Below are positions 9,338 through 19,087 of a stretch of DNA of 64,000 bases, piece by piece; position 1 is the stretch's first letter, and every line of letters starts with the position of its first letter. Where the stretch lies: contig NZ_JAAVXB010000009.1 in assembly GCF_012241385.1 (NCBI RefSeq), positions 124,001-188,000 on the forward strand. Reading direction: 5' to 3'. A program made the translations under genes and the position numbers. The notes below the pieces were generated by a model, which saw only the letters and a list, made by a program, of their open reading frames with translations, was not told where the DNA came from and did not search any database. This DNA is from Solimonas marina (GTDB lineage: Bacteria; Pseudomonadota; Gammaproteobacteria; Nevskiales; Nevskiaceae).

Positions 9338-9841
9338 ATGTCCCGTTGGCGTCCGCCGTCCGAGAAATCATCGCCGTACATCACCGCCGAAGGCCACGCA
9401 CGGCTGAAAGCGGAGTTCGAACAGTTGTGGCGGGTGCGCCGGCCGGAGGTCGTGCGCGCATTGTCTGCGGCTGCTGCCGAGGGTGATCGCAGCGAGAACG
9501 CCGAATACCAGTACCGCAAGAAGGAGCTGCGCGAGATCGATGCGCGGCTCAAGTATCTGACGCGGCGGCTGGAGGACGTGAAAGTGGTCGAGCCTCAGGC
9601 GCGCGGCGACGGACGCGTGTTCTTCGGCGTCTGGGTTGAAGTCGCCGACGAGGACGGCGAGGCCCGCCACTTCCGCATCGTCGGCGCGGACGAGACCGAT
9701 ACCTCACGCGGCTGGATCAGCGTCGACTCTCCGGTCGCCCGCGCATTGCTCGGCCGCGCCGAAGGCGATTCGGTGAAAGTTCACCTGCCGGTCGGCGAGG
9801 TCGAGTACGAGATCGTCGCGGTGCGCCAGACCGCTGCCTAG
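9338..9841 (+). CDS. greB: Transcription elongation factor GreB
   Basis: A 167-residue Gre factor that binds the RNA polymerase secondary channel and stimulates cleavage of backtracked RNA. The N-terminal coiled coil carries the acidic tip and surrounding motif [20 protein letters not shown], which matches GreB rather than GreA, and the C-terminal half has [16 protein letters not shown] and [12 protein letters not shown] typical of GreB. ATG 9338 is preferred; a TTG nine bases upstream is possible. The stop overlaps the convergent beta-barrel gene by four bases. Confidence 0.92.
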   Translation: MSRWRPPSEKSSPYITAEGHARLKAEFEQLWRVRRPEVVRALSAAAAEGDRSENAEYQYRKKELREIDARLKYLTRRLEDVKVVEPQARGDGRVFFGVWVEVADEDGEARHFRIVGADETDTSRGWISVDSPVARALLGRAEGDSVKVHLPVGEVEYEIVAVRQTAA

Positions 9842-10533
9842 AAACGCCACTCGATCCGACTGCTCCAGGCGCGTACGCCGTTGTCTTGCGTCGGTCGATA
9901 CAGTTCGACGCCGGTGCCGACCGACAGATGGGTGCCCAGATCGAGCATCAGCGAGGCGCCGAGCAGAATGCCGAAGCCGTCGCGGTTGCCACCGATGCGA
10001 TGTCCATCGACCTCGTAGTGTCTTGTGTCTCGCCAGTAGAAAGTGCCGCTGCGGGCTTGCAGGTGCAAGGCGCGGTAGCGCGGACCATCGAGGCGCATTG
10101 CGAGGTAGACGGCGTCACCGGCGACGGGGCGTGCTGCGGCCACGCGCTGGGTCAGGGCCACCGGATCGGTTCCCGGTGCGCTGACGACGGCGATGTCGTA
10201 GGCGCCGAGGTTCGTGTAGCCCAGCTCGGCGGCAACGAACGGCGTGATGCGGTAGCCGCCGTACAGCGACCAGAGAAACGAGGAGCGGTCGACACCCGCG
10301 ATCGCTGCGGTTCCTTCCGACGACAAGTCCTGTTCGATCTGGTCGCTGCGTCGCCCGGTTTGCGAGCGGCCGGCCTGAAGGCCCAGGTAGAGGTGATCGC
10401 TCCAGGCCCGCGCCGGTGCGGCGGCCGACGCCGCAGGAAGCGCCTGGGCGCCGGCCGTGACGCTCAGCAGCAGACCGGCCGTGGCCAATGACCAGCCCCA
10501 GGGCGGGCGCCGGCTATGTTCGCGGCCGCTCAT
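9838..10533 (-). CDS. Outer-membrane beta-barrel protein (OmpA/OmpW-like size)
   Basis: A 231-residue exported protein. A signal peptide (hydrophobic [17 protein letters not shown]) is followed by alternating hydrophobic strands such as [34 protein letters not shown] and [14 protein letters not shown]. The last residues are IEWRF, ending in the C-terminal Phe that BamA recognises in outer-membrane barrels. About eight strands fit the length. Its ATG overlaps the stop of the upstream Calx-beta gene by four bases, so the two are probably co-translated. Function beyond being an outer-membrane protein is not evident. Confidence 0.75.
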   Translation of the reverse strand: MSGREHSRRPPWGWSLATAGLLLSVTAGAQALPAASAAAPARAWSDHLYLGLQAGRSQTGRRSDQIEQDLSSEGTAAIAGVDRSSFLWSLYGGYRITPFVAAELGYTNLGAYDIAVVSAPGTDPVALTQRVAAARPVAGDAVYLAMRLDGPRYRALHLQARSGTFYWRDTRHYEVDGHRIGGNRDGFGILLGASLMLDLGTHLSVGTGVELYRPTQDNGVRAWSSRIEWRF

Positions 10534-12962
10534 CCCGCGCGACGCCGCAGCAAGCCGAACCCCGCCAGGATCAGCAGCGAGAGTGTGCCGAAGGCGCCAC
10601 CGCCGGAGTCTTTGACGACGATGGGTTCGGTCGGGGCGAAGTCGTCGTTGACGATGGTGAGCGTCGCGCCGGCCGGGGTGTCGAGTGTGGCGCCCTGGGC
10701 ATGGTTCAGCGTCACGTTGACGGTTCTGTCGGGCTCCACCGTGCTGTTGTCGGTGGTCGGCACGAGGATGCGCTTTGGCGTGTCGTCACCGTCCGCCCAG
10801 GTCAGCGCGCCGCTGACGGCGGTGTAGTCCTGGCCGTCGACCGCGTTGCCGCCGCTGGTCGTGAAGTCGACGCTGGCCACGCCGTCGCTGCCATTCGTGC
10901 GCAATACGACCAGCTCGCCTTGCGCCCCTTCGGCAGCGCTGTAGCTGGCGGTGCTGAAGGCGATCGTGCCGTGTGCAGCGGCTGGGGGCGCGTCGTCGTC
11001 GAGGATGGTGACCGTCGACGTGATCGGTGCGCCCAGCGTGGCGCCGCCGCTCGGGGTGTCGAGCGACAACGCAAACGTCTTGCTCGGCTCGGCCGTCTGA
11101 TCGTCGATGATGGGGACGCTGATCGTCTGCGGCGCGGCGTCACCGTCCGGCCAGTTCAGGGTGAGATCGACAGCCCCGTAGTCGCTGCCGGCGAGGGCCT
11201 CGTGGTCCGCGGTTCGCACATGCACGCTGATGTCGCCATCGCTGCCGCCGATGCGGCTGACGGTCACGACGGCAGCGCCGCCGTTTTCGGCAACGCTGTA
11301 ATTCGCTGCGCCGAATTGCACGCTGCCGGGCAGGACCGTGCCGCTGTCGACGCTCGTGCTCGTCGTCGCCAGATCGTTGCCGGCGTTGCGGTCGTATTGG
11401 TCGCCGTTGATGCGGGCGCTGGCGGTGGCGGCGGCCACGCCGGGGGCGGCGCGCGCCGCAATCGTCAGCGCGGCCGCGGTGCCACCGGGCGCAATGACGG
11501 CCTCGTAGCGGCAGTGCACGGGACCGGTGCCTGAACAGGTCCAGCCCGGGCCGTTCGCGTTGTCGAAGGCCGCGCCGGACAGCGAGACGTCGGCCGTCAG
11601 TCCCGTCGACTGGCCGGGCACCGTCTCGGTGGCGGCGGCATGCCGGTTGTCGATGAACAGGGTGTAGTCGATCTCCTGGCCCGCGGCGGCCGTCGCCCGG
11701 CTGCCTTGCAATGCGGCGTTGAGGTCGATGTCCTCGGTGCTGGCGAAGCGCTGCACTTGGCCAAAGCCTGCACCGGTCCAGTTCTCACTGGCCACGACGA
11801 CATTGCCGTCGCGGTCCATGGCCGCAGACGGGGCCGATGTACTGATCATCGCGGGATGTTCGGCGCCGATGCTGTTGCCATCGGCGCCGTAAAGGCGTGT
11901 ATGAACTCGCGGTCCGCTTCCGCCGACCCAAGCGATGGCGAAGTCGCCTTGAGGGCGCATGGCAATCGACGGATAGAATTCGAAGTTCGAGAAGATGTCG
12001 GTCGAGTCCGGCGTGTTGACGACCCAGGGATCCCCCAACGCGGTTCCGGACGCGTCGAAGCGGCGCGCCAGCAGATCACCGGAGGGCGAGGGTTTGCGCC
12101 ATGCAACGACGAACGCCCCCAGCGCATCGACGGCGACGACCGGCTTGTCGAGTGTCGTCGGCGAGGGCTGCGGATTGACCGGGATGGGAGCGCCCAGCGG
12201 CGTGCCGTCCGCGTTCAGGCGTTGGGCCAGAATCTGCCATTCGGTATTGCCGTCTGCATCGGCATCGCTATGCCCCCAGACCACGACTGTCGCGCCGCTG
12301 GCGTTCGATGCGACATCGAGCAGGATGCCCGTCGAGTGGTCGTCGAGTTGAGTGTCCGCGCCGCGCGTGCCGTCCGCTTCAATGTGACGGATGCGGACCG
12401 AGTGGCTCTGCTGATCGGCCGCCCTGACCAGCGACGCGACCGCTAAATTGCCCTGTGCGTCCATCGCCAGGCGTGCAGAGAACAAGGTGCCGGAATTCAC
12501 AAGCGCCTGGGGTAGTGCGGTGCGAAGCTGATCGTCCGCATCGTAAAGCGCGAGCTTGTATCCCATCGCTGAGGTGATCCAACCGATCGCATAGCCACCG
12601 TCGGCGTCGAAGGCGATCGACGGTAAGCCTTCCAGTGAGTTTCCGGCGGTGGTGCCGACCTGAAACGCGTCGCCGCGCGGCGTACCGCCTGCGGCGAAGT
12701 GTTGTGCCCAGACCTGCCCCCCCGGAATCAGCCAGGCCGTGACGAAACTGCCATCCGGTGCGATGGCCACATCCGGGTAACGATTGGTCGCGTCGGCGTC
12801 GCCGAACGGCACGCTGTAAAGCAGCGTGCCCGGCGATGGTGTCGCCAATACGGGCGTCGCGATCAGCAGCAGGATGGCGCCTATCCATGAGCGCCTCCGG
12901 GTGGGTCCGAAGATCGTTGTCGCTGGCGTCGGGCACTGGTGTGCCGTCTTGATCCCTGTCAT
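10530..12962 (-). CDS. Secreted Calx-beta domain protein with GlyGly-CTERM sorting signal
   Basis: An 810-residue surface or secreted protein. A signal peptide (SWIGAILLLIATPVLA) is followed by a beta-propeller-like region of repeated short strands up to about residue 410 (AIAPDGSF, AFDADGGY, AMDAQGNL, AVDALGAF), a DUF11-like domain, and then two Calx-beta domains, each closing with a VTILDDD or LTIVNDD motif. The C-terminus is SGGGAFGTLSLLILAGF followed by LLRRRAG: a Gly-rich motif, a hydrophobic helix and a basic tail. This is the GlyGly-CTERM signal processed by rhombosortase in bacteria with type II secretion. ATG 12962 has an AGGGAG site upstream. It overlaps the downstream barrel gene by four bases. 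No rhombosortase gene is in this window. Confidence 0.85.
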   Translation of the reverse strand: MTGIKTAHQCPTPATTIFGPTRRRSWIGAILLLIATPVLATPSPGTLLYSVPFGDADATNRYPDVAIAPDGSFVTAWLIPGGQVWAQHFAAGGTPRGDAFQVGTTAGNSLEGLPSIAFDADGGYAIGWITSAMGYKLALYDADDQLRTALPQALVNSGTLFSARLAMDAQGNLAVASLVRAADQQSHSVRIRHIEADGTRGADTQLDDHSTGILLDVASNASGATVVVWGHSDADADGNTEWQILAQRLNADGTPLGAPIPVNPQPSPTTLDKPVVAVDALGAFVVAWRKPSPSGDLLARRFDASGTALGDPWVVNTPDSTDIFSNFEFYPSIAMRPQGDFAIAWVGGSGPRVHTRLYGADGNSIGAEHPAMISTSAPSAAMDRDGNVVVASENWTGAGFGQVQRFASTEDIDLNAALQGSRATAAAGQEIDYTLFIDNRHAAATETVPGQSTGLTADVSLSGAAFDNANGPGWTCSGTGPVHCRYEAVIAPGGTAAALTIAARAAPGVAAATASARINGDQYDRNAGNDLATTSTSVDSGTVLPGSVQFGAANYSVAENGGAAVVTVSRIGGSDGDISVHVRTADHEALAGSDYGAVDLTLNWPDGDAAPQTISVPIIDDQTAEPSKTFALSLDTPSGGATLGAPITSTVTILDDDAPPAAAHGTIAFSTASYSAAEGAQGELVVLRTNGSDGVASVDFTTSGGNAVDGQDYTAVSGALTWADGDDTPKRILVPTTDNSTVEPDRTVNVTLNHAQGATLDTPAGATLTIVNDDFAPTEPIVVKDSGGGAFGTLSLLILAGFGLLRRRAG

Positions 12963-13088
12963 TTCCCGCTCCCTGAAGAGGCGCTCGGATGAGGCCGTTA
13001 GACTCAGGAACGCAATACCGCGGCGAAAGCGGCCACCGGGCGCATAAAAGACCTATATCGGCCGCCGCGCTTGCGGCACACTGCGGTC

Positions 13089-13610
13089 ATGGAAGCCCCG
13101 ATCCCGGATGCCGGTGCCGATACGCTGATCAGCGAGCTCTATCGCGATCTGCGCCGTATCGCCCATGCCGAGCGTCTGCGGGTGGGGCAGCCGATGACGC
13201 TGCAGACCACGGCCCTGATCCATGAGAGTTATTTCAAGCTGCAGCGTGCCGGCGGCTGGCAGGACCGGCAGCACTTCCTGCGTACGGCGGCCGCGGCGAT
13301 GCGGCAGATTCTGATCGACGGTGCGCGGGCGCGGACCGCCGCCAAGCGCGGCGCCGGCGAAGCCGCGCTGCCGCTGGAGTTCGCCGAGGCGCTCCTGGAT
13401 ATCCCCGATGAGACCCTGATCCGGCTCGGCGAGGCGCTGGAAGAACTGGACCGCGTCGATCCACGCTTGTCGCAGATCGTCGAATGCCGTTTCTTCGCTG
13501 GCTACAGCGAAACCGAGACAGCGGAAATCATGGGCAGCAGCGAACGCACTGTGCGCCGCGACTGGACTCGCGCACGGGCCTGGCTGTATCGGGAGATCGG
13601 CGAAAGCTGA
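13089..13610 (+). CDS. ECF-type sigma-70 factor (Sig-70 X6 / TIGR02999-like)
   Basis: A 173-residue RNA polymerase sigma factor with region 2 (LISELYRDLRRIAHAERLR... HESYFKLQ) and region 4 (CRFFAGYSETETAEIMGSSERTV), with an RRDWTRARAWL helix-turn-helix end. The sequence fits the TIGR02999 group, whose members are usually next to a Ser/Thr protein kinase gene that likely controls them. Here such a kinase lies convergent with four bases between the stops. ATG 13089 gives the shortest start with normal homology; a TTG 18 bases upstream is possible. No anti-sigma gene is seen nearby. Confidence 0.88.
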   Translation: MEAPIPDAGADTLISELYRDLRRIAHAERLRVGQPMTLQTTALIHESYFKLQRAGGWQDRQHFLRTAAAAMRQILIDGARARTAAKRGAGEAALPLEFAEALLDIPDETLIRLGEALEELDRVDPRLSQIVECRFFAGYSETETAEIMGSSERTVRRDWTRARAWLYREIGES

Positions 13611-13614
13611 GCGT

Positions 13615-16395
13615 CTATTCGCGTGTCGTCGGGCTTTCCGGTGCGTCGTAGCGGCGGCTGGCGGCCAGCGCCCGGGCACGCCACTGCGCAGCCTGGCTGG
13701 CATCGCCGGCGGTGCTCAGCGCGTCGGCGTAAATGCGCCACAGGTAAGGCCCCATGCGGACATCGATGAAACCCTGCGCCTGATCGAAGCGGTCGATTGC
13801 AGCTTTGGCCTGGTGCACGGCGCCATCGATGTCGCCACTGATCAGCGCAACCCGAGCGAGATCGCCCTGCGCGAGCGCGATATGCGAAAGCGGCCGGTCG
13901 TGCGCTTGCGCCATGACCTCGTCGAACTGTGCCTTGGCGCCGCGCGTATCGCCGTGGTCGAGGAGAAAGCGCCCCCAGCGTTCGCGGATCGCCAGTACCG
14001 GCTGGAAATCCGGCGGGTCCTTGGCGACGCGCTCGTCCAGCGCCAGCTTGAGCATGCGCCGCGCGTCGTCTGTGCGGCCGGCTCGGTCGTAGGCGTCGCC
14101 CAGCGTCGCGCGTACACGCGGCAGCGCGAAGTCGTAGTCGGCAGCTTGGCGATACTGCCGCTCTGCAGCTTCGAGCAGCGGGATCGCCGGCAGCGGCCGC
14201 CCCTCGGCGGCCAGACAGTTGCCGTACCACTCGCCGACCTGTGCGGCATCGATGGCATCGGCGGGTGACGGCGTACGGGGGAGCTGTGCCATCAGCGCGG
14301 CGAATTGCGTCATCGCCTGCTGACGGTCGCCGAGCAAATGCATCATGCGCGCGCGAAACGCCGCGGGAATCCAGTACGGCCGGGCCTGTTCGCCGTACGT
14401 GCGGCGCGCATAGTCGACGACTTCGTCGTAGGCCTGTTCGGCGCCGCGAATGTCGCCCTCAAATTGCAGCGCTCTGGCCAGATTGCCGTAGATCGTCTGC
14501 CGCTCGGCATCGTCGCGGCGCAGGTCGGGAACCTTGACCGCCAGTGCCTGCTGGAAGCGTGACGCGGCGTGGTGATAGTCGAGCCGCGCGGCATAGACCG
14601 TGCCGAGGTTGCTGAGCGCCGTCACGTAGCCGGGCGCCTGCGGCGCGACGCGTGCATACAGCGCGATTGCTTGTTGCAAGGCCTGCTCCTGCGGTTGTTG
14701 CATCTGTCCGTCGTGCATCAGCAGGTTGCTGCGTAGTAGCCACCAGCGCGCGCGCAGCTCGGATTGGTCGGCGCCGGCCTGATGCAGGCGTCGATCGGCC
14801 TGCGCCAGCCAACGTTGCGCGCAGGCGTCGTCGAGTTGCGTCAGACACTCTTCGGCATCGTCGAGCAGGCCGCCGATGACGGCGGGGTGCAGGTCGCCGA
14901 ACCGTGAGCGCGCCAGCTCGATCTGCTGCCGATGCAGCGCGTGATATCGATCGGTCTCGCCAAGCTCGCCGTAGATGTCGGCGACCGTGCCGAGCAGTTC
15001 GATTTCCGTCTGCGGATCATTGGCGAACTGCGTGGTGATGCGGCCGGCGCTTTGATCGAGTAGCTCGCGTGCGGTGATCTGTCCGCGCGGCTTGTCGGAC
15101 GCGACGCGGGGATCGCTGGCGCGGAAGACCCCGATCAGAAAATCACGCGTGGCCTGGGCGCGGTCGGCTTCGCGTTGCGCACGCAGGGATTGCCAGACGA
15201 TACCGCTGACGCCGGCGACGACCGTCAGTGCCAGCACGGCGCCGGCCGCCACCCACCCACGGCGGCGGCGCAGAAAGCGGCGGAGGCGATAGCTCAGATG
15301 CTCGCCGCGAGCATGGACCGGCTTGAGCTGAAGATGGCGCTCCAGATCGTCCCACAACGCGGACGCGCTGGCGTAGCGGCGCTCGATTTCCGGTCTCAAA
15401 GCCTTGAGCACGATCGCATCGAGATCGCCGCGGATCTGCGCGACGCTGATCGGACTTTCGGAAGACGCGCCGGCGACGACGCTCGGCGGTGGCGGCAACG
15501 CCCGCTCGGCGCGCTGCAGCAGCGACGGCAGCGAATGGCCGCCACGCCACGGCGGCCGGCCGCTGAGCAGCGTGTAGAGCACCGCCCCGAGCGCGTAGAC
15601 GTCGGTGGCCGTGGTCGGAATGCGGCCCTCGATCTGCTCAGGCGCCGCGTAGTCGGGCGTCAGCAGGGCTTGCGTGTGCGTCGCGCCGTCATCGTCGACC
15701 AGCAGCCGGGCGATGCCGAAATCGAGCAGCTTGATCTGGCCATCGGGGGTGACGTGGATGTTTGAAGGCTTCAGGTCACGATGGACGACGAGATGGCGGT
15801 GCGCATAACTGACCGCTTCGCAAATCTGCCTGAACAGCGCGAGCCGCTGCGCAACATCGAGCCCGTGATGGCGGCAATGCGTCAGCAGGTCATCACCGTC
15901 GACGTATTCCATCGCCATATACGGCCGCCCGTCGGCGGCGATGCCGCCATCGACGAGCCGCGCGATGCCGGGATGTTCGAGTGTGGCGAGGATGCGCCGT
16001 TCATTGTGGAAGTGCTCGGCGCGGCCGACCGCTTCGGGGCGCAACAGCTTCAGCGCCACCTGTTGCGCAAACGACGGGTCGCATCGTTCCGCCAGATAGA
16101 CCTCGCCCATGCCGCCGCGGCCGATCAGACGCAATACGCGGAATGCGCCGACCTTGGTGTCGGCACTCAGCGAGCTGTAGGGGGTCGTGCCGACCAGGCG
16201 CCGTTCGAGAAACGCGTCCGGCACGGCAAACATGTCATCGAGTGCCGCGACCAGCGCCGGCTCGCCCGACAGGGCGGTGAGCCGCTCGGCGCGCTGCGCA
16301 GGCGTCAGATCGAACAGCTCATCGAACAGCTGATGGATTCGTTGCGCATCTGCTGCCGATTCATCGTCAGTTCCGCTCAAGGCGATTTCCCCCAA
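13615..16395 (-). CDS. Transmembrane Ser/Thr protein kinase with TPR sensor domain
   Basis: A protein of up to 926 residues. The PknB-type kinase domain spans about residues 85-350: glycine loop GRGGMGEVY, VALKLL lysine, catalytic HRDLKPSN and DFG (LLDFGIARL), APE (YAAPEQ). A single membrane helix follows near 385-405 (GWVAAGAVLALTVVAGVSG), then about 500 residues of TPR-like repeats that would lie outside the cytoplasm. The N-terminus is uncertain. The longest frame starts at TTG 16395 with no well-spaced ribosome site, while TTG 16380 has GGGGGA about 7 bases upstream. The kinase pairs with the convergent ECF sigma factor, its likely target or partner by analogy with TIGR02999 gene pairs. 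Confidence 0.88.
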   Translation of the reverse strand: MGEIALSGTDDESAADAQRIHQLFDELFDLTPAQRAERLTALSGEPALVAALDDMFAVPDAFLERRLVGTTPYSSLSADTKVGAFRVLRLIGRGGMGEVYLAERCDPSFAQQVALKLLRPEAVGRAEHFHNERRILATLEHPGIARLVDGGIAADGRPYMAMEYVDGDDLLTHCRHHGLDVAQRLALFRQICEAVSYAHRHLVVHRDLKPSNIHVTPDGQIKLLDFGIARLLVDDDGATHTQALLTPDYAAPEQIEGRIPTTATDVYALGAVLYTLLSGRPPWRGGHSLPSLLQRAERALPPPPSVVAGASSESPISVAQIRGDLDAIVLKALRPEIERRYASASALWDDLERHLQLKPVHARGEHLSYRLRRFLRRRRGWVAAGAVLALTVVAGVSGIVWQSLRAQREADRAQATRDFLIGVFRASDPRVASDKPRGQITARELLDQSAGRITTQFANDPQTEIELLGTVADIYGELGETDRYHALHRQQIELARSRFGDLHPAVIGGLLDDAEECLTQLDDACAQRWLAQADRRLHQAGADQSELRARWWLLRSNLLMHDGQMQQPQEQALQQAIALYARVAPQAPGYVTALSNLGTVYAARLDYHHAASRFQQALAVKVPDLRRDDAERQTIYGNLARALQFEGDIRGAEQAYDEVVDYARRTYGEQARPYWIPAAFRARMMHLLGDRQQAMTQFAALMAQLPRTPSPADAIDAAQVGEWYGNCLAAEGRPLPAIPLLEAAERQYRQAADYDFALPRVRATLGDAYDRAGRTDDARRMLKLALDERVAKDPPDFQPVLAIRERWGRFLLDHGDTRGAKAQFDEVMAQAHDRPLSHIALAQGDLARVALISGDIDGAVHQAKAAIDRFDQAQGFIDVRMGPYLWRIYADALSTAGDASQAAQWRARALAASRRYDAPESPTTRE

Positions 16396-16491
16396 TCCCC
16401 TTTTAAAAGGTAGCGCACGTCGCCGAGCGGCGCGACGTGGCCGGTTTCGCCGCCGCTTCGCGTTCTAGGTGTCAGGAACAGGGAGCACACC

Positions 16492-18201
16492 ATGAAGGGC
16501 TGCATTCGTTTACGTTCGGCGGCGATGGCCGCATGGCGGTCACGTGCCGGTGGTTTCGGCACGGCGGGTAGTGGTCGGGCGCGCGGCAGTGACCGCGCCC
16601 TCAATGCGCCGGCCTTGACGGCGTCACTCGTGCTGGGCGGGTTCAGCTGCTTGGGGCTGACGTTACTGCTGTGTGCGGTGATGCTGACGGCCTGCGGCGG
16701 CGGTGGCGGCGCGTCCGGCGATGGCGCCCCGGCCACGCCGAGCGCAACGCTCAGCGCGTCAGCCGACACCATCGCGCAAGGGGCCTCGGTGACGCTGAGC
16801 TGGATCTCGTCCGACGTCAGCCGTTGTAGCGCGATGAGCAACGATCCGGGGTGGAGCGGCGACTTGCCGACGCACGGGCAGAAAACCGTGACACCGCCGG
16901 GACCCGGTGACTACACCTACGCGCTCTCGTGCACGGGCGCCGACGGTGTGGCGAAGAGTTCGCTGACCGTCACCGTCAGCGGCGCAACGACGGCGAAGAT
17001 CGGCTGGGTCGATGGCTACTACGCCGCATACAAGGCACAGGACCTGCCGGTCAGCGCGGTGCCGTTCAGTTCCATGACGCATGTGATCCACTTCTCGCTG
17101 GTGCCTGCGCACCGCGCCGGCAGCGGCAGCAGCCAGGCGACCGAAGGCACGGTCGGCACGCTGACCGATCCTTTCGGCCTCAAGGCACAGAGCGCCGATC
17201 TGGTGAGCGCCGCACATGCGGCGGGCATCAAGGTCTTGCTCGGCATCGGCGGCGACACGTCGGTCGATGCGCCGTTGGGGTTTCAGCAGGCCACGGCCGA
17301 CACGCAACATCGCAATGCGCTGGTCAATGCGATCGTCGCTGCGGTGCAGGCCGGCGCTTACGACGGTGTCGACGTCAACTGGGAATCCGTGAATCTGCAG
17401 ACCGATGTGTCGGCGGTGCAGGACTTGTTGCATGCGCTGCGCATGGCGCTCGACGAAGCCTCGCCGCAGACGCATCTGCTGCTGGCTTATCCGGCCGCCA
17501 CCGCCAGCAACAGTTCCGACTATGCGGCGCTGGCGCAGATGCTGCTGCCGATCCAGAACGATCTGGATCAGATCAACCTGCAGACCTATGTGATGGCCGG
17601 GCCGTATCCGGGCTGGGTGACGTGGTTCAACTCGCCGCTGCACGCCGGCGACTGCACGTTTGCGAGCACCGGACAGAAGCCGCCGGCGATCGACAGTACC
17701 GTCAGCGCTTTCGTTGCGGCCGGTATCGATCCGTCGCGCATCGGCATCGGCGTGCAACTCGTCGGCGTCGATTGGCAAGGCGGCAGCGGTACCGACACCG
17801 GCGGCGTCAGCAAGCCCTGCCAGAGCTGGGATACCAGCGCTCAGGCTGCAGACGGTCAGGATCGCGGCGCGCCGGACTATGGCAACTGGCGCTTCCGGGA
17901 CGTCGCCGATGTCCTGCGCGACGACACGCAGGCGAACGGCTACGTCGCCGGCTATGACAGTCAGGCGGCCGCGGCGTGGCTCGGCAGGGACGAAGCGGGT
18001 GACAGTAATGACCACTTCGTCAGCCTCGAGACCGCGCAGTCCATCGCGGCCAAGGCGCAGTTCATTCAAGCCCAGGGGCTGGGCGGAATGATCGTGTTCG
18101 AGATTTCGCAGGACTACATGCCCGAAGCGCAGGGCAGCGATGCGCAGCATCCCTTGATGACGGATATCCGTCGGGCGATGACCGCCAGCAACGGCCTTTG
18201 A
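16492..18201 (+). CDS. GH18-type (chitinase-like) lipoprotein with altered catalytic motif
   Basis: A 569-residue protein. A hydrophobic helix ends in lipobox LTAC (Cys near residue 67), followed by a Gly-rich linker, a small Ig-like domain (about 80-160) and a glycosyl hydrolase family 18 TIM barrel (about 165-560). GH18 features are MTHVIHFSL, KVLLGIGG and YDGVDVNWE. The usual DxxDxDxE reads DGVDVNWE here: the catalytic Glu is kept but the neighbouring Asp is Asn. The start has AGGGAG six bases before the ATG, which leaves an unusually long 45-residue basic region before the signal helix. It may be a slow or altered-substrate chitinase-type hydrolase, or a binding protein. Confidence 0.82.
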   Translation: MKGCIRLRSAAMAAWRSRAGGFGTAGSGRARGSDRALNAPALTASLVLGGFSCLGLTLLLCAVMLTACGGGGGASGDGAPATPSATLSASADTIAQGASVTLSWISSDVSRCSAMSNDPGWSGDLPTHGQKTVTPPGPGDYTYALSCTGADGVAKSSLTVTVSGATTAKIGWVDGYYAAYKAQDLPVSAVPFSSMTHVIHFSLVPAHRAGSGSSQATEGTVGTLTDPFGLKAQSADLVSAAHAAGIKVLLGIGGDTSVDAPLGFQQATADTQHRNALVNAIVAAVQAGAYDGVDVNWESVNLQTDVSAVQDLLHALRMALDEASPQTHLLLAYPAATASNSSDYAALAQMLLPIQNDLDQINLQTYVMAGPYPGWVTWFNSPLHAGDCTFASTGQKPPAIDSTVSAFVAAGIDPSRIGIGVQLVGVDWQGGSGTDTGGVSKPCQSWDTSAQAADGQDRGAPDYGNWRFRDVADVLRDDTQANGYVAGYDSQAAAAWLGRDEAGDSNDHFVSLETAQSIAAKAQFIQAQGLGGMIVFEISQDYMPEAQGSDAQHPLMTDIRRAMTASNGL

Positions 18202-18233
18202 CGGCATCGATCGATCACGACGTGGAGCAGACG

Positions 18234-19010
18234 ATGAAGATGAAGACGACGACACTGATGGCGTTGTGGGGAGCGGCTGCGCTTTGCGCACAATCGACAG
18301 CCTGGGCCGACGTGCAGGCTGCGGCCAGGCTGACGCCGCCGCAGCGGATCGAAGCGCCCACGACGGCGAAAGGTTTGTCGTTGTTGGGCGTACTCAAAAC
18401 GCCCAAGCCGGTTGTCTGGGGCAATGCGGCATCGGCTGCGGTGCTGTTCACCGCCGGCTGCTCCGCGAGCGTGACCGGCTACGACCGCTGCGTCGATGTA
18501 TCGCCGGGCATGCCAGCGGCCTACGACATACGCGATCTGTCGAGTGTGACGCTGCCGGCGCGCGCCAGCCGTACGCTGGTCTGCCCGCTGATCAGCAATC
18601 ACTATCTGTACAACCTCATGAACACGGTCGTGAGTTACACGACCGGTGGCGGTGTGCGCTTCGATCCGTATTACACGATCGATTCGGCCACGTTGGACGA
18701 TCCGTCGTTGATCGATCCGAGCACCGGGCAGGCCTACGCCGGCAAGCTCGATCTCAGTGCCTCCGCGACGTATTCATACGGCACCAACAATTTGCGGCCC
18801 GGATTGCCGGAGTCGCAGCAGGGCGAAGTCAGCCGCAGTTGTGTGGGTGGCCTGACGGCCGATTTCTTCGAATCGGTTTACGGATTGCCGTCGGCGACGG
18901 CCGAGAAACTCATCGCCGGGGCACTCACCATCCACCTGAATCTACGCGGTGAGACCACCAATTTGCATGACGGCAGTTATCTGCTCGGATTGCGCTTGAT
19001 CAGTGATTAA
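18234..19010 (+). CDS. Secreted protein of unknown function
   Basis: A 258-residue protein I do not recognise. Signal peptide MKMKTTTLMALWGAAALCAQ... is cleaved near AWA-D (residue 26). The mature part has four cysteines (AGCSAS, DRCVDV, LVCPLI and SRSCVGG) that could form disulfides, and ends in a strand-rich LNLRGETTNLHDGSYLLGLRL segment. ATG 18234 was chosen because it begins the signal peptide and has GGAGCAGACG upstream; the open frame runs further up from a TTG. It sits 32 bp after the GH18-type gene on the same strand, so the two may be co-expressed. Confidence 0.6.
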   Translation: MKMKTTTLMALWGAAALCAQSTAWADVQAAARLTPPQRIEAPTTAKGLSLLGVLKTPKPVVWGNAASAAVLFTAGCSASVTGYDRCVDVSPGMPAAYDIRDLSSVTLPARASRTLVCPLISNHYLYNLMNTVVSYTTGGGVRFDPYYTIDSATLDDPSLIDPSTGQAYAGKLDLSASATYSYGTNNLRPGLPESQQGEVSRSCVGGLTADFFESVYGLPSATAEKLIAGALTIHLNLRGETTNLHDGSYLLGLRLISD

Positions 19011-19087
19011 GACCCCTTCTTTGGCACTGCGCAACGATTTTGGGCGCCGGCCGAATCGCATGATGTTCATCCAGACGGAGCACATCG

